Assembly (NCBI GenBank): GCA_946185805.1
Contig: CAMHKU010000004.1
Location: forward strand, 1-59,775
Direction of reading: 5' to 3'
From: an uncultured Prevotellaceae bacterium
Lineage (GTDB): Bacteria; Bacteroidota; Bacteroidia; Bacteroidales; Bacteroidaceae
Length of the DNA stretch: 59,775 nt
In this document: piece after piece, positions 43,775-51,730 of the stretch
Layout of the letters: every line of letters starts with the position of its first letter
How positions within the stretch are numbered: the first letter of the stretch is position 1
Position numbers and translations under genes: made by a program
The notes under the pieces: model-generated
Told to the model about the DNA's origin: nothing
Seen by the model: the letters and a program-made list of their open reading frames with translations, nothing else
Database searches by the model: none

Positions 43775-46045
43775 ATGAAACGACTATTTTTAGCATTACT
43801 ATCGCTGGTCGTGTTATTACCTGCAGCAGCTCAGATTCGCGGCAACAATATTGTTGTCATGGTGCAGCCCGACCATCAGGACTGGAACTATCAGGTGGGC
43901 CAGAAGGCCCGCTTCACGGTGAGCGTGCTGCGCTCGTCGACCCCTGTTGACAATGTGGAGGTGAGCTATGAGGCCGGCCCCGAGATGTATCCGGAAGTAA
44001 AGGAGAAAAAGGTGCTCAAGGACGGCACGATGACGTGGACGGGCACGATGAAGCAGCCCGGTTTCTACCGCCTGACGGTGGCCGCCAAGGTAGGCGGCAA
44101 GGAGTATAAGGGTGCCTGCACGGCAGCTTTCTCGCCCGGGCAGCTACAGCCAACGACGACATGCCCGAAGGATTTTGACGCCTTCTGGCAGAAGACGCTG
44201 GAGCAGGCCCGCTGGACGTCGCTGGAGTCTACGCGGAGGCTGCTGCCCGAGCGCTGCACCGAGAAGGTCAACGTCTATGAGGTAAGCTTCCAAAACCTCC
44301 GCTGGGGCAGCCGCACCTACGGCATACTGAGCGTACCTGTCAAGCCGGGCAAGTATCCCGCCCTGCTGCGTGTCCCCGGTGCCGGCGTGCGCCCTTATAC
44401 CGGCGACACCTATACGGCGCCCACTGAGGCCATCGTGCTTGAGATAGGCATCCATGGCGTCAGTGTCACAGAGCCGCAGGCATTCTACGACAACCTGGCC
44501 AATGGCGCCCTAAGCAATTACTGGAACTACGGTCTGCAGTCGCGCGACGACAGCTATTACAAGCGCGTCATCGTGGGCTGCGTGCGCGCCGTTGACTACC
44601 TGGCCTCGCTGCCCGAGTGGAACGGCCGCCAGCTGGGCGTCACCGGCAGCAGCCAGGGAGGCTTCCTGTCTTACGCCACCGCCGCCCTCGACCCCCGCGT
44701 CACCTTCGTGGCCGCCGTCCACCCGGCCCTCTGCGACCATACGGCCTCGCTCAAGGGCTTGGCCTGCGGATGGCCGCACTATTTCTACTGGACAAAAGGC
44801 AAGGGCATGGAGCGCGAGATTGAGACTTCGCGCTATTACGACGGCGTGAACTTCGCCCGCCGTATCACGTGCCCCACGTGGGTATCGTTTGGCTACAACG
44901 ACGACGTGGTGCCGCCCACCACGGCCTACGCCACCTATAATATATTAAAGGCGCCGAAGACGCTGAGCGTCTATCAGCAGACGGCCCACTTCTGGTATCA
45001 GGAGCAGTGGGACGAGTGGCTCGGATGGCTGCGTGAGCAGATGAACGTCGGCTCCACGTCAGCCAAGCTCGCCGACCGCCTGTCGCAGCTGCAGCAGAAA
45101 GGCTATATGGCCGGCCATCAGGATGACCCGTTCTACGGTCTGACGTGGGAGTGGCAGTGGGGGCGCAGCGACGTCCGCGACCTTGTGGGCGACTACCCGG
45201 CCGTGATGGGTTTTGACCTCGGCGGCATAGAGGTGGGCGACCAGAAGAACCTCGACAGCGTGCCCTTCCAGCGTATCCGCGAACAGCTGGTGGCTCATGT
45301 GGAGCGCGGCGGCGTGGTCACCCTGAGCTGGCACCCGCGCAACCCCCTCACCGGCGGCACGGCCTGGGACGTGAAGACCCCCGGCGTGGTCAGGAGCATA
45401 CTGCCCGGCGGCGCCCAGCATGCTAAGTTCCAGACGTGGATGCAGCGCGTCGGCGATTTCATCGGCTCGCTCAAGGATAGCAAGGGCAACCTTGTGCCCG
45501 TCATCTTCCGCCCGTGGCATGAGAACAACGGCTCCTGGTTCTGGTGGGGGCAGCAGCATTGCACCGACGAGGAGTTTCATGCCCTGTGGAATATGCTGCA
45601 GGACGAGATGGACCACCGAGGCTTTACCAATCTGCTGTGGAGCTACTCGCCCAATCTCGACGGCTCGTGGACGCAGGAGCGCTTCCTCAAGCGCTACCCC
45701 GGCAACCACCGTGTGACGCTCATCGGCGAGGATGCCTACCAGTGGGGCACGGAAGAAGACTTCCGCCGCCAGGTGACCGCCGACCTCGACTTCCTCAGCC
45801 GTTTTGCACGCGACAACGGCAATCTGCTGGCCATGACGGAGTGTGGCCTGAAGAACATGACCGACACTACCTGGTGGTCGCGCGTCTTGAAACCTGTCAT
45901 GGATCAGTATCCGCTGAGCTACTTCCTGCTGTGGCGTAACTACAAGAAAGAGTTCTTCGGACCCTCCAAGGACCACCCCAGCGGCGATGACTTCAAGAAG
46001 CTCTACGACGCCAAGAACGTGCTCTTCCTTAACGATATCAAGTAA
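43775..46045 (+). CDS. Bifunctional acetyl esterase - GH26 beta-mannanase
   Basis: 756 residues; signal peptide MKRLFLALLSLVVLLPAAA. Residues about 20-420 are an acetyl-xylan-esterase-like (AXE1/CE7-type) alpha/beta hydrolase with an N-terminal Ig-like part, nucleophile Ser293 in GSSQGG, Asp in FGYNDDVVPP and His in TAHFWY. Residues about 435-750 are a GH26 catalytic domain: FRPWHENNGSWFWW (acid/base Glu583) and AMTECGLKN (nucleophile Glu689). Both sets of catalytic residues are intact. It should deacetylate and cut beta-1,4-mannan at or outside the cell surface. GH130, transporter and epimerase genes follow in the order of the Bacteroides fragilis mannobiose pathway. No promoter is evident right upstream. 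Confidence 0.9.
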   Translation: MKRLFLALLSLVVLLPAAAQIRGNNIVVMVQPDHQDWNYQVGQKARFTVSVLRSSTPVDNVEVSYEAGPEMYPEVKEKKVLKDGTMTWTGTMKQPGFYRLTVAAKVGGKEYKGACTAAFSPGQLQPTTTCPKDFDAFWQKTLEQARWTSLESTRRLLPERCTEKVNVYEVSFQNLRWGSRTYGILSVPVKPGKYPALLRVPGAGVRPYTGDTYTAPTEAIVLEIGIHGVSVTEPQAFYDNLANGALSNYWNYGLQSRDDSYYKRVIVGCVRAVDYLASLPEWNGRQLGVTGSSQGGFLSYATAALDPRVTFVAAVHPALCDHTASLKGLACGWPHYFYWTKGKGMEREIETSRYYDGVNFARRITCPTWVSFGYNDDVVPPTTAYATYNILKAPKTLSVYQQTAHFWYQEQWDEWLGWLREQMNVGSTSAKLADRLSQLQQKGYMAGHQDDPFYGLTWEWQWGRSDVRDLVGDYPAVMGFDLGGIEVGDQKNLDSVPFQRIREQLVAHVERGGVVTLSWHPRNPLTGGTAWDVKTPGVVRSILPGGAQHAKFQTWMQRVGDFIGSLKDSKGNLVPVIFRPWHENNGSWFWWGQQHCTDEEFHALWNMLQDEMDHRGFTNLLWSYSPNLDGSWTQERFLKRYPGNHRVTLIGEDAYQWGTEEDFRRQVTADLDFLSRFARDNGNLLAMTECGLKNMTDTTWWSRVLKPVMDQYPLSYFLLWRNYKKEFFGPSKDHPSGDDFKKLYDAKNVLFLNDIK

Positions 46046-46065
46046 CTCAAACCTCAAATCTCAAA
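46045..46065. repeat. 7-nt repeat tract before the GH130 gene
   Basis: ACTCAAA-CCTCAAA-TCTCAAA, spanning from the stop of the mannanase gene to the base before the next ATG. Confidence 0.6.
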
Positions 46066-46066
46066 T

Positions 46067-47374
46067 ATGAAGACATTTAACGAACGAGTAGCCGCTCTGC
46101 GCCAGTGGCATGAGTCATTGTTAGGGCGCAAGAACATTCCGGTGGAGTGGGGTAGCGACGCCCCGCTGGCCTCGCTGTGCCACGCCCCCAACGGTATCTA
46201 CGAGAAGTATAAGTATCCCATCCTGACGGCTGACCATACGCCGCTGGAGTGGCGCTACGACTTCTCAGAGCGCGACAACCCCCACCTGATGCAGCGCATC
46301 ATGATCAACGCCACGCTCAACAGCGGCGCCATGAAGTGGGACGGCCCATCGCCTTTAGGCACCAGCGGACAGCGCTATGTCCTTGTGGTACGCGTAGAGG
46401 GTGCCGACCGTAAGTCGTTCTTCGCCGTGGCCGAAAGTCCCAACGGCATCGACAACTTCCGCTTCTGGCCAGAGCCCATCACCATGCCCGAGGCGCCCGA
46501 CGACACGGCTGAGGAAGGCCTGAACCCCGCCACCAACGTCTACGACATGCGTCTCACGCGGCATGAAGACGGCTGGATTTACGGCGTCTTCTGTGCCGAG
46601 CGCCACGACGACAGCCGCCCCGGCGACCTCTCGGCGGCCACCGCTACTGCCGGCATCGCCCGCACCAAGGACTTAGTGACGTGGGAGCGGCTGCCCGACC
46701 TGAAAAGCCGCTCGCAGCAGCGTAATGTCGTGCTCCACCCCGAGTTCGTCGATGCTGACGGCAAGCCCATTACCCACCACCCATCACCCACCACCCAAAA
46801 GTATTACGCCTTCTACACCCGCCCCCAGGACGGCTTCATCGATACCGGCAGCGGCGGCGGCATAGGGTGGGCGCTCGTCGGCGACATTACCCACGCAGAG
46901 GTATGCGACGAGCAGATCATCTACTCGCGCCGCTATCACACCATCACCGAGGTGAAGAACGGCGAGGGGCCGCACCCGCTGAAGACCCCCCGCGGCTGGC
47001 TCCATCTGGCTCACGGCGTGAGAGCCACGGCCGACGGTCTGCGCTACGTGCTCTATATGTATATGACGGCTCTTGACGACCCTACGCACGTCATCGCCCG
47101 TCCCGGCGGCTACTTCCTCGTGCCTGAGGGCGACGAATATCTTGGCGACGTGATGAACGTGGCCTTCGCCAACGGCTGGCTGATGGACGACGACGGCCGC
47201 GTGCTGATCTATTACGCCTCGGCCGATACGCGCATGCATGTGGCCGTCTCGACCGTCGACCGCCTCATAGACTATTGCATGAACACTCCCGAGGACGGCT
47301 ACTTCACCGCCGCCAGCGTGGAGAACATCAAGGCGCTTGTGGAGAAAAACAGGCGTTGCGCTAAACAAAAATAA
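46067..47374 (+). CDS. GH130 4-O-beta-D-mannosyl-D-glucose phosphorylase
   Basis: 435 residues, no signal peptide, cytosolic. It phosphorolyses mannosyl-glucose to mannose-1-phosphate and glucose. Motifs of the GH130 mannosylglucose phosphorylases are clear: INATLNSGAMKWDG, VRVEGADRKSFFAVAESPNG, NVYDMRLTRHEDGWIYG, the phosphate-binding Arg/Lys region, FYTRPQDGFI, and GPHPLKTPRGWLHLAHGVR. About 390 residues is usual. The excess comes from an N-terminal insert (WGSDAPLASLCHAPN) and a loop PITHHPSPTTQK encoded by a 7-nt repeat tract (46766-46800). It lies 21 nt downstream of the mannanase. Confidence 0.92.
   Translation: MKTFNERVAALRQWHESLLGRKNIPVEWGSDAPLASLCHAPNGIYEKYKYPILTADHTPLEWRYDFSERDNPHLMQRIMINATLNSGAMKWDGPSPLGTSGQRYVLVVRVEGADRKSFFAVAESPNGIDNFRFWPEPITMPEAPDDTAEEGLNPATNVYDMRLTRHEDGWIYGVFCAERHDDSRPGDLSAATATAGIARTKDLVTWERLPDLKSRSQQRNVVLHPEFVDADGKPITHHPSPTTQKYYAFYTRPQDGFIDTGSGGGIGWALVGDITHAEVCDEQIIYSRRYHTITEVKNGEGPHPLKTPRGWLHLAHGVRATADGLRYVLYMYMTALDDPTHVIARPGGYFLVPEGDEYLGDVMNVAFANGWLMDDDGRVLIYYASADTRMHVAVSTVDRLIDYCMNTPEDGYFTAASVENIKALVEKNRRCAKQK
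46766..46800. repeat. 7-nt repeat tract inside the GH130 gene
   Basis: CCCATTA-CCCACCA-CCCATCA-CCCACCA-CCCAAAA, five phased units, in frame, encoding a Pro/His/Thr loop just before the conserved YYAFYTRPQ segment. Confidence 0.75.
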
Positions 47375-47384
47375 TTGCACATAT

Positions 47385-47476
47385 AATTTATGAATAATTC
47401 GTGTCTAATTCATGGAAATTTATGTTTAAGACAGAACACGGATTATCACAAATTAAACACAAATTATTCATAAATT
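47385..47476. repeat. Imperfect inverted repeat with 26-bp arms
   Basis: AATTTATGAATAATTCGTGT... pairs with ...ACACAAATTATTCATAAATT with two mismatches (wobbles on one strand) around a 40-nt loop. It fills most of the GH130-transporter spacer and resembles dispersed AT-rich CACGGATT-type repeats. It could act as a transcription attenuator. Confidence 0.65.
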
Positions 47477-47526
47477 TATATAAACTATTTATGTTCATCT
47501 ACTTACAAAAAGAATAGAGAATAAAT

Positions 47527-48927
47527 ATGAACACAAACTCAGACAAAAAGCTAACCAATCCTTCCTCGTCAGGGGAGGGTCGGCAGGTGGGGCTTTCCGA
47601 GAAAATCGGCTACGCCCTCGGCGACGCCGCCGCCGGCGGCATCACGTGGAAAATCATGTCGATAGCCTTCCCGCTGTTTTTTACTAACGTCTTCGGACTG
47701 TCGTTTGCCGACGCTGCCACGCTGATGCTCATTGCGCGCATGTTCGATGTCGTCACCGACCCCCTGATGGGCTCGCTGGCCGACCGCACGCAGTCGCGCT
47801 GGGGCACCTACAGGCCGTGGCTCATCTACGGCGCCATACCCTTCGGCCTCGTCTTCGCCCTGCTGCTCTACACCCCCGACTTCGGCCCCGTGGGCAAGCG
47901 CGTCTGGGCCTATTCGCTCTATCTGCTGATGATGGCTCTCTATACCGCCGTCAACGTGCCCTACGGTTCGCTCTTAGGTGTGATGACCGCCGACGACAAT
48001 GAGAAAAACCAGTTCTCATCGTACCGCATGGTGGGTGCCTACGCCATGGGCTTCGTCACGCTGCTCTCGTTCCCCTACCTGCAGCGCCTCGTCGGCGGCA
48101 CCGAGCAGCATCAGTATGCCGTGCTCGGCGCCCTTTTCGGCGCCATTGCCGCCGCAGGCACGCTGGCCTGCGGACTGCTTACCAAGGAGCGCCTGAAACC
48201 CGTGCGTGCCGAGAAGTTCTCGCTGAAGCCCTTTGCCGACCTTTTCCGCAACCGCCCGTGGATTATTCTCACGCTCATCGGCATCTGCACCAACTTCTTC
48301 AACGGTTTCCGCTATGCCGTGGCGGGCTACCTCTTTGAATACTGCCTCAAGGGCGACGTCACCGTCAGCGGACTCATCATCAACTATACCGTATTCATGA
48401 CCTTCGGCGAGCTCACCTGCATGATTTTCGGCGGACTGTCGCCGAAGTTCACCCAGTGGATGGGCGCCAAGCGTAAGGCATTCATGGCGGCCGCCGTCAT
48501 CTGCCTCGTATTCTCCGTGGGATTCTTCTTCGTGCCCATGAATCCGGCTTACATCTGGGTGATGGTGCTGCTGGTCATCCTCACCTCCGTGGGCATCGGC
48601 CTCTATTCGCCGCTGCTCTGGTCGATGTATGCCGACGTGGCTGACTATGCCACCGAGCAGAACGGCACATCGTCTACAGGGCTCATCTTCTCGAGCGGCA
48701 CCATGGCCCAGAAATTCGGCACCGCCATCAGCGGATCGCTCGTAGCTCTCTTCCTCGGGCTCGCCGGCGCCAGCATGATGACCGACGAGATGGGCAACAC
48801 AATGGTAGACCCCGCCAGCATCACCTCGTCGGTGCTGCAGATGGTGTGGAGCCTCTTCTCGCTCTTCCCCGCCATCATCGCTCTTGTCATGATTATGCTT
48901 ATCAAACTTTATCCTATCAAGAAGTAA
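47527..48927 (+). CDS. GPH/MFS family sugar-cation symporter
   Basis: A 466-residue inner-membrane transporter with about 12 hydrophobic segments. The glycoside-pentoside-hexuronide family signature is visible at the start (EKIGYALGDAAAGGITW) and in RMFDVVTDPLMGSLADRTQS plus RWGTYRPWLIYGAIPFG. In this gene order it most likely imports mannobiose or short manno-oligosaccharides. The first 20 residues are unusual: a GC-rich hairpin repeat (47560-47592) encodes NPSSSGEGRQVG ahead of the conserved start, so translation may once have begun near the GTG at about 47587. The epimerase gene follows 3 nt after the stop. Confidence 0.9.
   Translation: MNTNSDKKLTNPSSSGEGRQVGLSEKIGYALGDAAAGGITWKIMSIAFPLFFTNVFGLSFADAATLMLIARMFDVVTDPLMGSLADRTQSRWGTYRPWLIYGAIPFGLVFALLLYTPDFGPVGKRVWAYSLYLLMMALYTAVNVPYGSLLGVMTADDNEKNQFSSYRMVGAYAMGFVTLLSFPYLQRLVGGTEQHQYAVLGALFGAIAAAGTLACGLLTKERLKPVRAEKFSLKPFADLFRNRPWIILTLIGICTNFFNGFRYAVAGYLFEYCLKGDVTVSGLIINYTVFMTFGELTCMIFGGLSPKFTQWMGAKRKAFMAAAVICLVFSVGFFFVPMNPAYIWVMVLLVILTSVGIGLYSPLLWSMYADVADYATEQNGTSSTGLIFSSGTMAQKFGTAISGSLVALFLGLAGASMMTDEMGNTMVDPASITSSVLQMVWSLFSLFPAIIALVMIMLIKLYPIKK
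47560..47592. repeat. GC-rich hairpin repeat, copy 3, in transporter 5' end
   Basis: CCTTCCTC-GTC-AGGGGAGGG then TCGGCAGGTGGGG. Same layout as the copies at 31341 and 32323 (palindrome followed by a G-rich tail), in frame. Confidence 0.65.
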
Positions 48928-48930
48928 CGT

Positions 48931-50262
48931 ATGCTGTCTCCCAATAGTCCGCTGTGCTGCGACGCCGTCGCAGCCATGAAAGCCGAGATGCTGGCAGTGC
49001 TCACTGGGAACATTCTGCCCTTCTGGCTCAACCGCATGCAAGACCACGAGCATGGCGGTTTCTATGGCCGTATCGACGGCCACGACCATCTTCACCCGGA
49101 GGCTGAAAAAGGTGCCATCCTCAACGCCCGCATCCTCTGGGCCTTCTCGGCTGCCTACCGCGTGCTCTCCAAGCTGCGCGGGAGCGACAATGCCGAGGTA
49201 CAGAAATACCTGGCGGCTGCCACGAGAGCCAGGCGCTACCTCGTCGACCACTTCATCGACCCTGAGTACGGCGGCGTCTACTGGAGCGTCGACTACCAGG
49301 GGCGCCCGTTAGACACCAAGAAGCAGTTCTACGCTATCGGCTTCGCCATCTACGGCCTCTCGGAGTATGCCCGCGCCACCGGCGACCGCGAATCCCTCGA
49401 CTACGCCCTGCAGCTGTTCGACTGCATAGAAGAGCACGCTTTCGACCCTGTGAACAACGGCTACATCGAGGCCATGACCCGCCAGTGGCAGCCCATCGCC
49501 GACATGCGCCTCTCCGACCTCGATGCCAACTACCCCAAGTCGCAGAACACCCACCTGCACATCATCGAGCCTTACACCAACCTCTACCGCTGTCTGAAGG
49601 AGCTGCGCGCGCAGGAGTCATGCGACTATGTGCCGGCCATCGGCGCCGTGCTGCCCATCGGCATCTCCGTGCCTCAGCACACCATCGACCGTGTGGGGGC
49701 TGCCCTGCGCAACCTCATCGGCATCTTCACCGACCGCATCCTCAATCCAGAGACCCACCACCTCGACCTCTTCTTCTCGATGGACTGGACGCGCGGCGCC
49801 GGCCATCTAGAGAGCTACGGCCACGACATCGAGTGCTCATGGCTGTTGCACGAGGCGGCCCTCGTGCTCGGCGACGAGCAGGTGCTGCGCCGTGTGGAGC
49901 CCATTGTCAGAATGGTGGCCCAGGCCAGCGAGAAAGGCTTGCGCCCCGACGGCTCGATGATTCACGAGGCCAACCTCGACACGGGCCGCTGCGACGACGA
50001 CCTGCACTGGTGGGTGCAGGCCGAGAACGTGGTGGGGTGGGTGAATATCTACCAGTATTTCCACGACGAGCGAGCCCTGGAGCATGCTCAGCGTGGCTGG
50101 CAGTATATCAAGGACCAGCTGATAGACTATGACCACGGCGAGTGGCACTGGAGCCGCCATGCCGACGGCACGCTGAACACCGCCGACGACAAGGCGGGAT
50201 TCTGGAAATGTCCTTACCACAACAGCCGTATGTGCCTGGAGGTGATAGAGCGTCAGTTCTGA
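48931..50262 (+). CDS. Cellobiose 2-epimerase (mannobiose epimerase)
   Basis: 443 residues of the N-acylglucosamine 2-epimerase/cellobiose 2-epimerase family, an (alpha/alpha)6 barrel. It epimerises the reducing-end sugar of mannobiose to give mannosyl-glucose, the substrate of the GH130 enzyme. Landmarks: HEHGGFYGRIDG, KGAILNARILWAFSAAYR, YGGVYWSVDYQG, KKQFYAIGFAIYGLSEY, THLHIIEPYTNLYR, GHDIECSWLL, and WWVQAENVVGWVN, which hold the conserved His and Trp residues. It is about 40 residues longer than common homologues (an extra segment around AQESCDYVPAIGAVLPIGIS). Last gene of the mannan operon, convergent with the SpoU gene 9 nt away. Confidence 0.92.
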   Translation: MLSPNSPLCCDAVAAMKAEMLAVLTGNILPFWLNRMQDHEHGGFYGRIDGHDHLHPEAEKGAILNARILWAFSAAYRVLSKLRGSDNAEVQKYLAAATRARRYLVDHFIDPEYGGVYWSVDYQGRPLDTKKQFYAIGFAIYGLSEYARATGDRESLDYALQLFDCIEEHAFDPVNNGYIEAMTRQWQPIADMRLSDLDANYPKSQNTHLHIIEPYTNLYRCLKELRAQESCDYVPAIGAVLPIGISVPQHTIDRVGAALRNLIGIFTDRILNPETHHLDLFFSMDWTRGAGHLESYGHDIECSWLLHEAALVLGDEQVLRRVEPIVRMVAQASEKGLRPDGSMIHEANLDTGRCDDDLHWWVQAENVVGWVNIYQYFHDERALEHAQRGWQYIKDQLIDYDHGEWHWSRHADGTLNTADDKAGFWKCPYHNSRMCLEVIERQF

Positions 50263-50271
50263 TTTAGCTTC

Positions 50272-51099
50272 TTATTTTAATCGCAACTCCCAAAAGGTGA
50301 CGGCGGCAGCGGCTGCTACGTTGAGTGAGTCCACTTGGTGTGACATGGGGATGCGCACAACGTAGTTGGCGCTGCTGATAGTGGAGTGGGGTAGTCCGTC
50401 GCCCTCTGTGCCCATGACGATAGCCAGGCGTTCAGCTGCTTTCAGCTCAGGAGCGTCAAGGGATATGGAGTTGTCGGTGAGGGCCATGGCAGCAGTCACG
50501 AACCCCAGTTCGTTGAGCCGCTGCAGGTGCTTACCTTCGTCAAAGAGTGTGTCAGGAATCCACGTCCAGGGAACTAAGAACACTGATCCCATCGACACAC
50601 GTACTGCTCGGCGGTTCAGTGGGTCGCATGAGTTGGGCGTCAGTAGCACGCTGTCGATGCCCAAGGCTGCCGCCGAGCGGAAGATGGCGCCGATGTTAGT
50701 AGTGTCTACCACGCCGTCAATGACTACCACGCGGTGTGCCTCATGGCATACCTGCTCCATAGCGGGCAGCGGCCGCCGGCGCATGGCGCAGAGTACGCCG
50801 CGTGTCAGTGTGTAGCCCGTCAGCTGTCCTAACAGTTCACGGGAGCCGGTATAGACGGGAATATTGCCGCAGCGACTGATAATCTCTCGTGCGTCGCCAT
50901 CGATATGCCGACGTTCGCAGAGCAGAGCTACAGGCTCGTAGCCGGCGTTGAGGGCTACATCGATAACTTTGGGGCTTTCGGCAATGAAGATGCCCTTCTC
51001 TGGTTCCAAACGGTTGCGTAACTGTGCCTCCGTGAGCGTGCCGAAAATGTCGGCACCGGGTGCCTGTAAAGATGATATTTCGATAATGGTCATGCCCAT
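50272..51099 (-). CDS. TrmH/SpoU family RNA 2'-O-methyltransferase
   Basis: 275 residues: an N-terminal L30e-like substrate-binding domain (LRNRLEPEKGIFIAESPKVI) and a C-terminal SPOUT knot domain. The three family motifs are NIGAIFRSAAALG (motif 1), AIVMGTEGDGLP (motif 2) and VRIPMSHQVDSLNVAAAAAV (motif 3). It uses SAM to methylate ribose in rRNA or tRNA; the target cannot be told. Its own TAnnTTTG promoter is 18-25 nt upstream. Confidence 0.92.
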   Translation of the reverse strand: MGMTIIEISSLQAPGADIFGTLTEAQLRNRLEPEKGIFIAESPKVIDVALNAGYEPVALLCERRHIDGDAREIISRCGNIPVYTGSRELLGQLTGYTLTRGVLCAMRRRPLPAMEQVCHEAHRVVVIDGVVDTTNIGAIFRSAAALGIDSVLLTPNSCDPLNRRAVRVSMGSVFLVPWTWIPDTLFDEGKHLQRLNELGFVTAAMALTDNSISLDAPELKAAERLAIVMGTEGDGLPHSTISSANYVVRIPMSHQVDSLNVAAAAAVTFWELRLK

Positions 51100-51116
51100 A
51101 TTTTGGAATTTGTGTG

Positions 51117-51124
51117 CAAAGATA
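51117..51124 (-). promoter_or_regulatory. TAnnTTTG promoter of the SpoU-family gene
   Basis: TATCTTTG on the minus strand followed by CAC, 17 nt before the ATG. Confidence 0.68.
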
Positions 51125-51200
51125 ACAAAAAAAAACGGGAATCCGTATTATTGGTTGGTTAATCTGTAAATCGTGCAAGCAAATTCTTACAAAATTATCG

Positions 51201-51208
51201 TACCTTTG
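51201..51208 (+). promoter_or_regulatory. TAnnTTTG promoter reading into the remnant region
   Basis: TACCTTTG followed by CAG. It is followed by a heptamer tract, a short frame (GTG 51241, VKSEDFKVFGSKTDVENLM, stop 51307-51309) and the lipoprotein remnant, and could drive the CMD-cupin gene. Confidence 0.6.
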
Positions 51209-51215
51209 CAGCGTC

Positions 51216-51250
51216 AAAAGTGAAAAATGAAGAGTGAGGAGTGAAGAGTG
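51216..51250. repeat. 7-nt repeat tract after the 51201 promoter
   Basis: AAAAGTG-AAAAATG-AAGAGTG-AGGAGTG-AAGAGTG, five phased units. The 22-codon frame that follows starts in the last units. Confidence 0.7.
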
Positions 51251-51317
51251 AAGATTTCAAGGTATTCGGCAGCAAGACCGACGTGGAGAATCTGATGATA
51301 ATAAACTAAAGAAAACA

Positions 51318-51621
51318 ATGAAAATGAAAGGTATTATTACCACCGCAATGGCATTGCTGGTTTCTGCAGCATGTAGTGGTGATGCAAAACAAGAGAGTGA
51401 TGCACTGACTATCGGTGAGGCTACGGCGGGGGCATCTACACATGCGGGAAAGACGCTGGTTGTGTATTACATCACTGACCTCCGGCGCCACAGCCGTCAA
51501 CAGCATTTCCGCTAATCGTCAGGAAAAAGGAGTGAGATACTCATTAAACGGGGTGAAAGCTAACAGTCACGCCAAAGGGATATCTATCATAAACGGTAAA
51601 AAACTAGCATATAATAAATAA
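51318..51621 (+). pseudogene. Mosaic remnant: flavodoxin-like lipoprotein start plus secretion-tail end
   Basis: The frame from ATG 51318 gives a lipoprotein signal (MKMKGIITTAMALLVSAAC, lipobox Cys) and then GKTLVVYY, the first strand of flavodoxin, but stops at 51515. In the +1 frame the sequence continues to 51621 as GVRYSLNGVKANSHAKGISI then INGKKLAYNK. That resembles the C-terminal sorting-type tail common on Prevotella secreted proteins (Y-x-L-x-G-x-K...KG-x-Y-I-I-NGKK). The two pieces belong to different protein types, so this is a deletion or recombination scar. Flavodoxin lipoproteins commonly neighbour CMD-cupin genes, which fits the next gene. Confidence 0.65.
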
Positions 51622-51730
51622 TTCAACTTTCGCAAGTTGGGGAGTTAAATGAGTTAAAAGAATTCCCACTAACCCCACCTAACTCCCTTTAACTACTTAA
51701 GTTGAGCGAATGCAAAACTTGAATAAATAA

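Noticed and set aside
45059..46057. 332-codon minus-strand frame under the mannanase domain
   Set aside because: Antisense to intact GH26 catalytic motifs; no recognisable protein.
48016..49251. 411-codon minus-strand frame over the transporter and epimerase
   Set aside because: His/Glu/Gly-rich shadow spanning two real genes.
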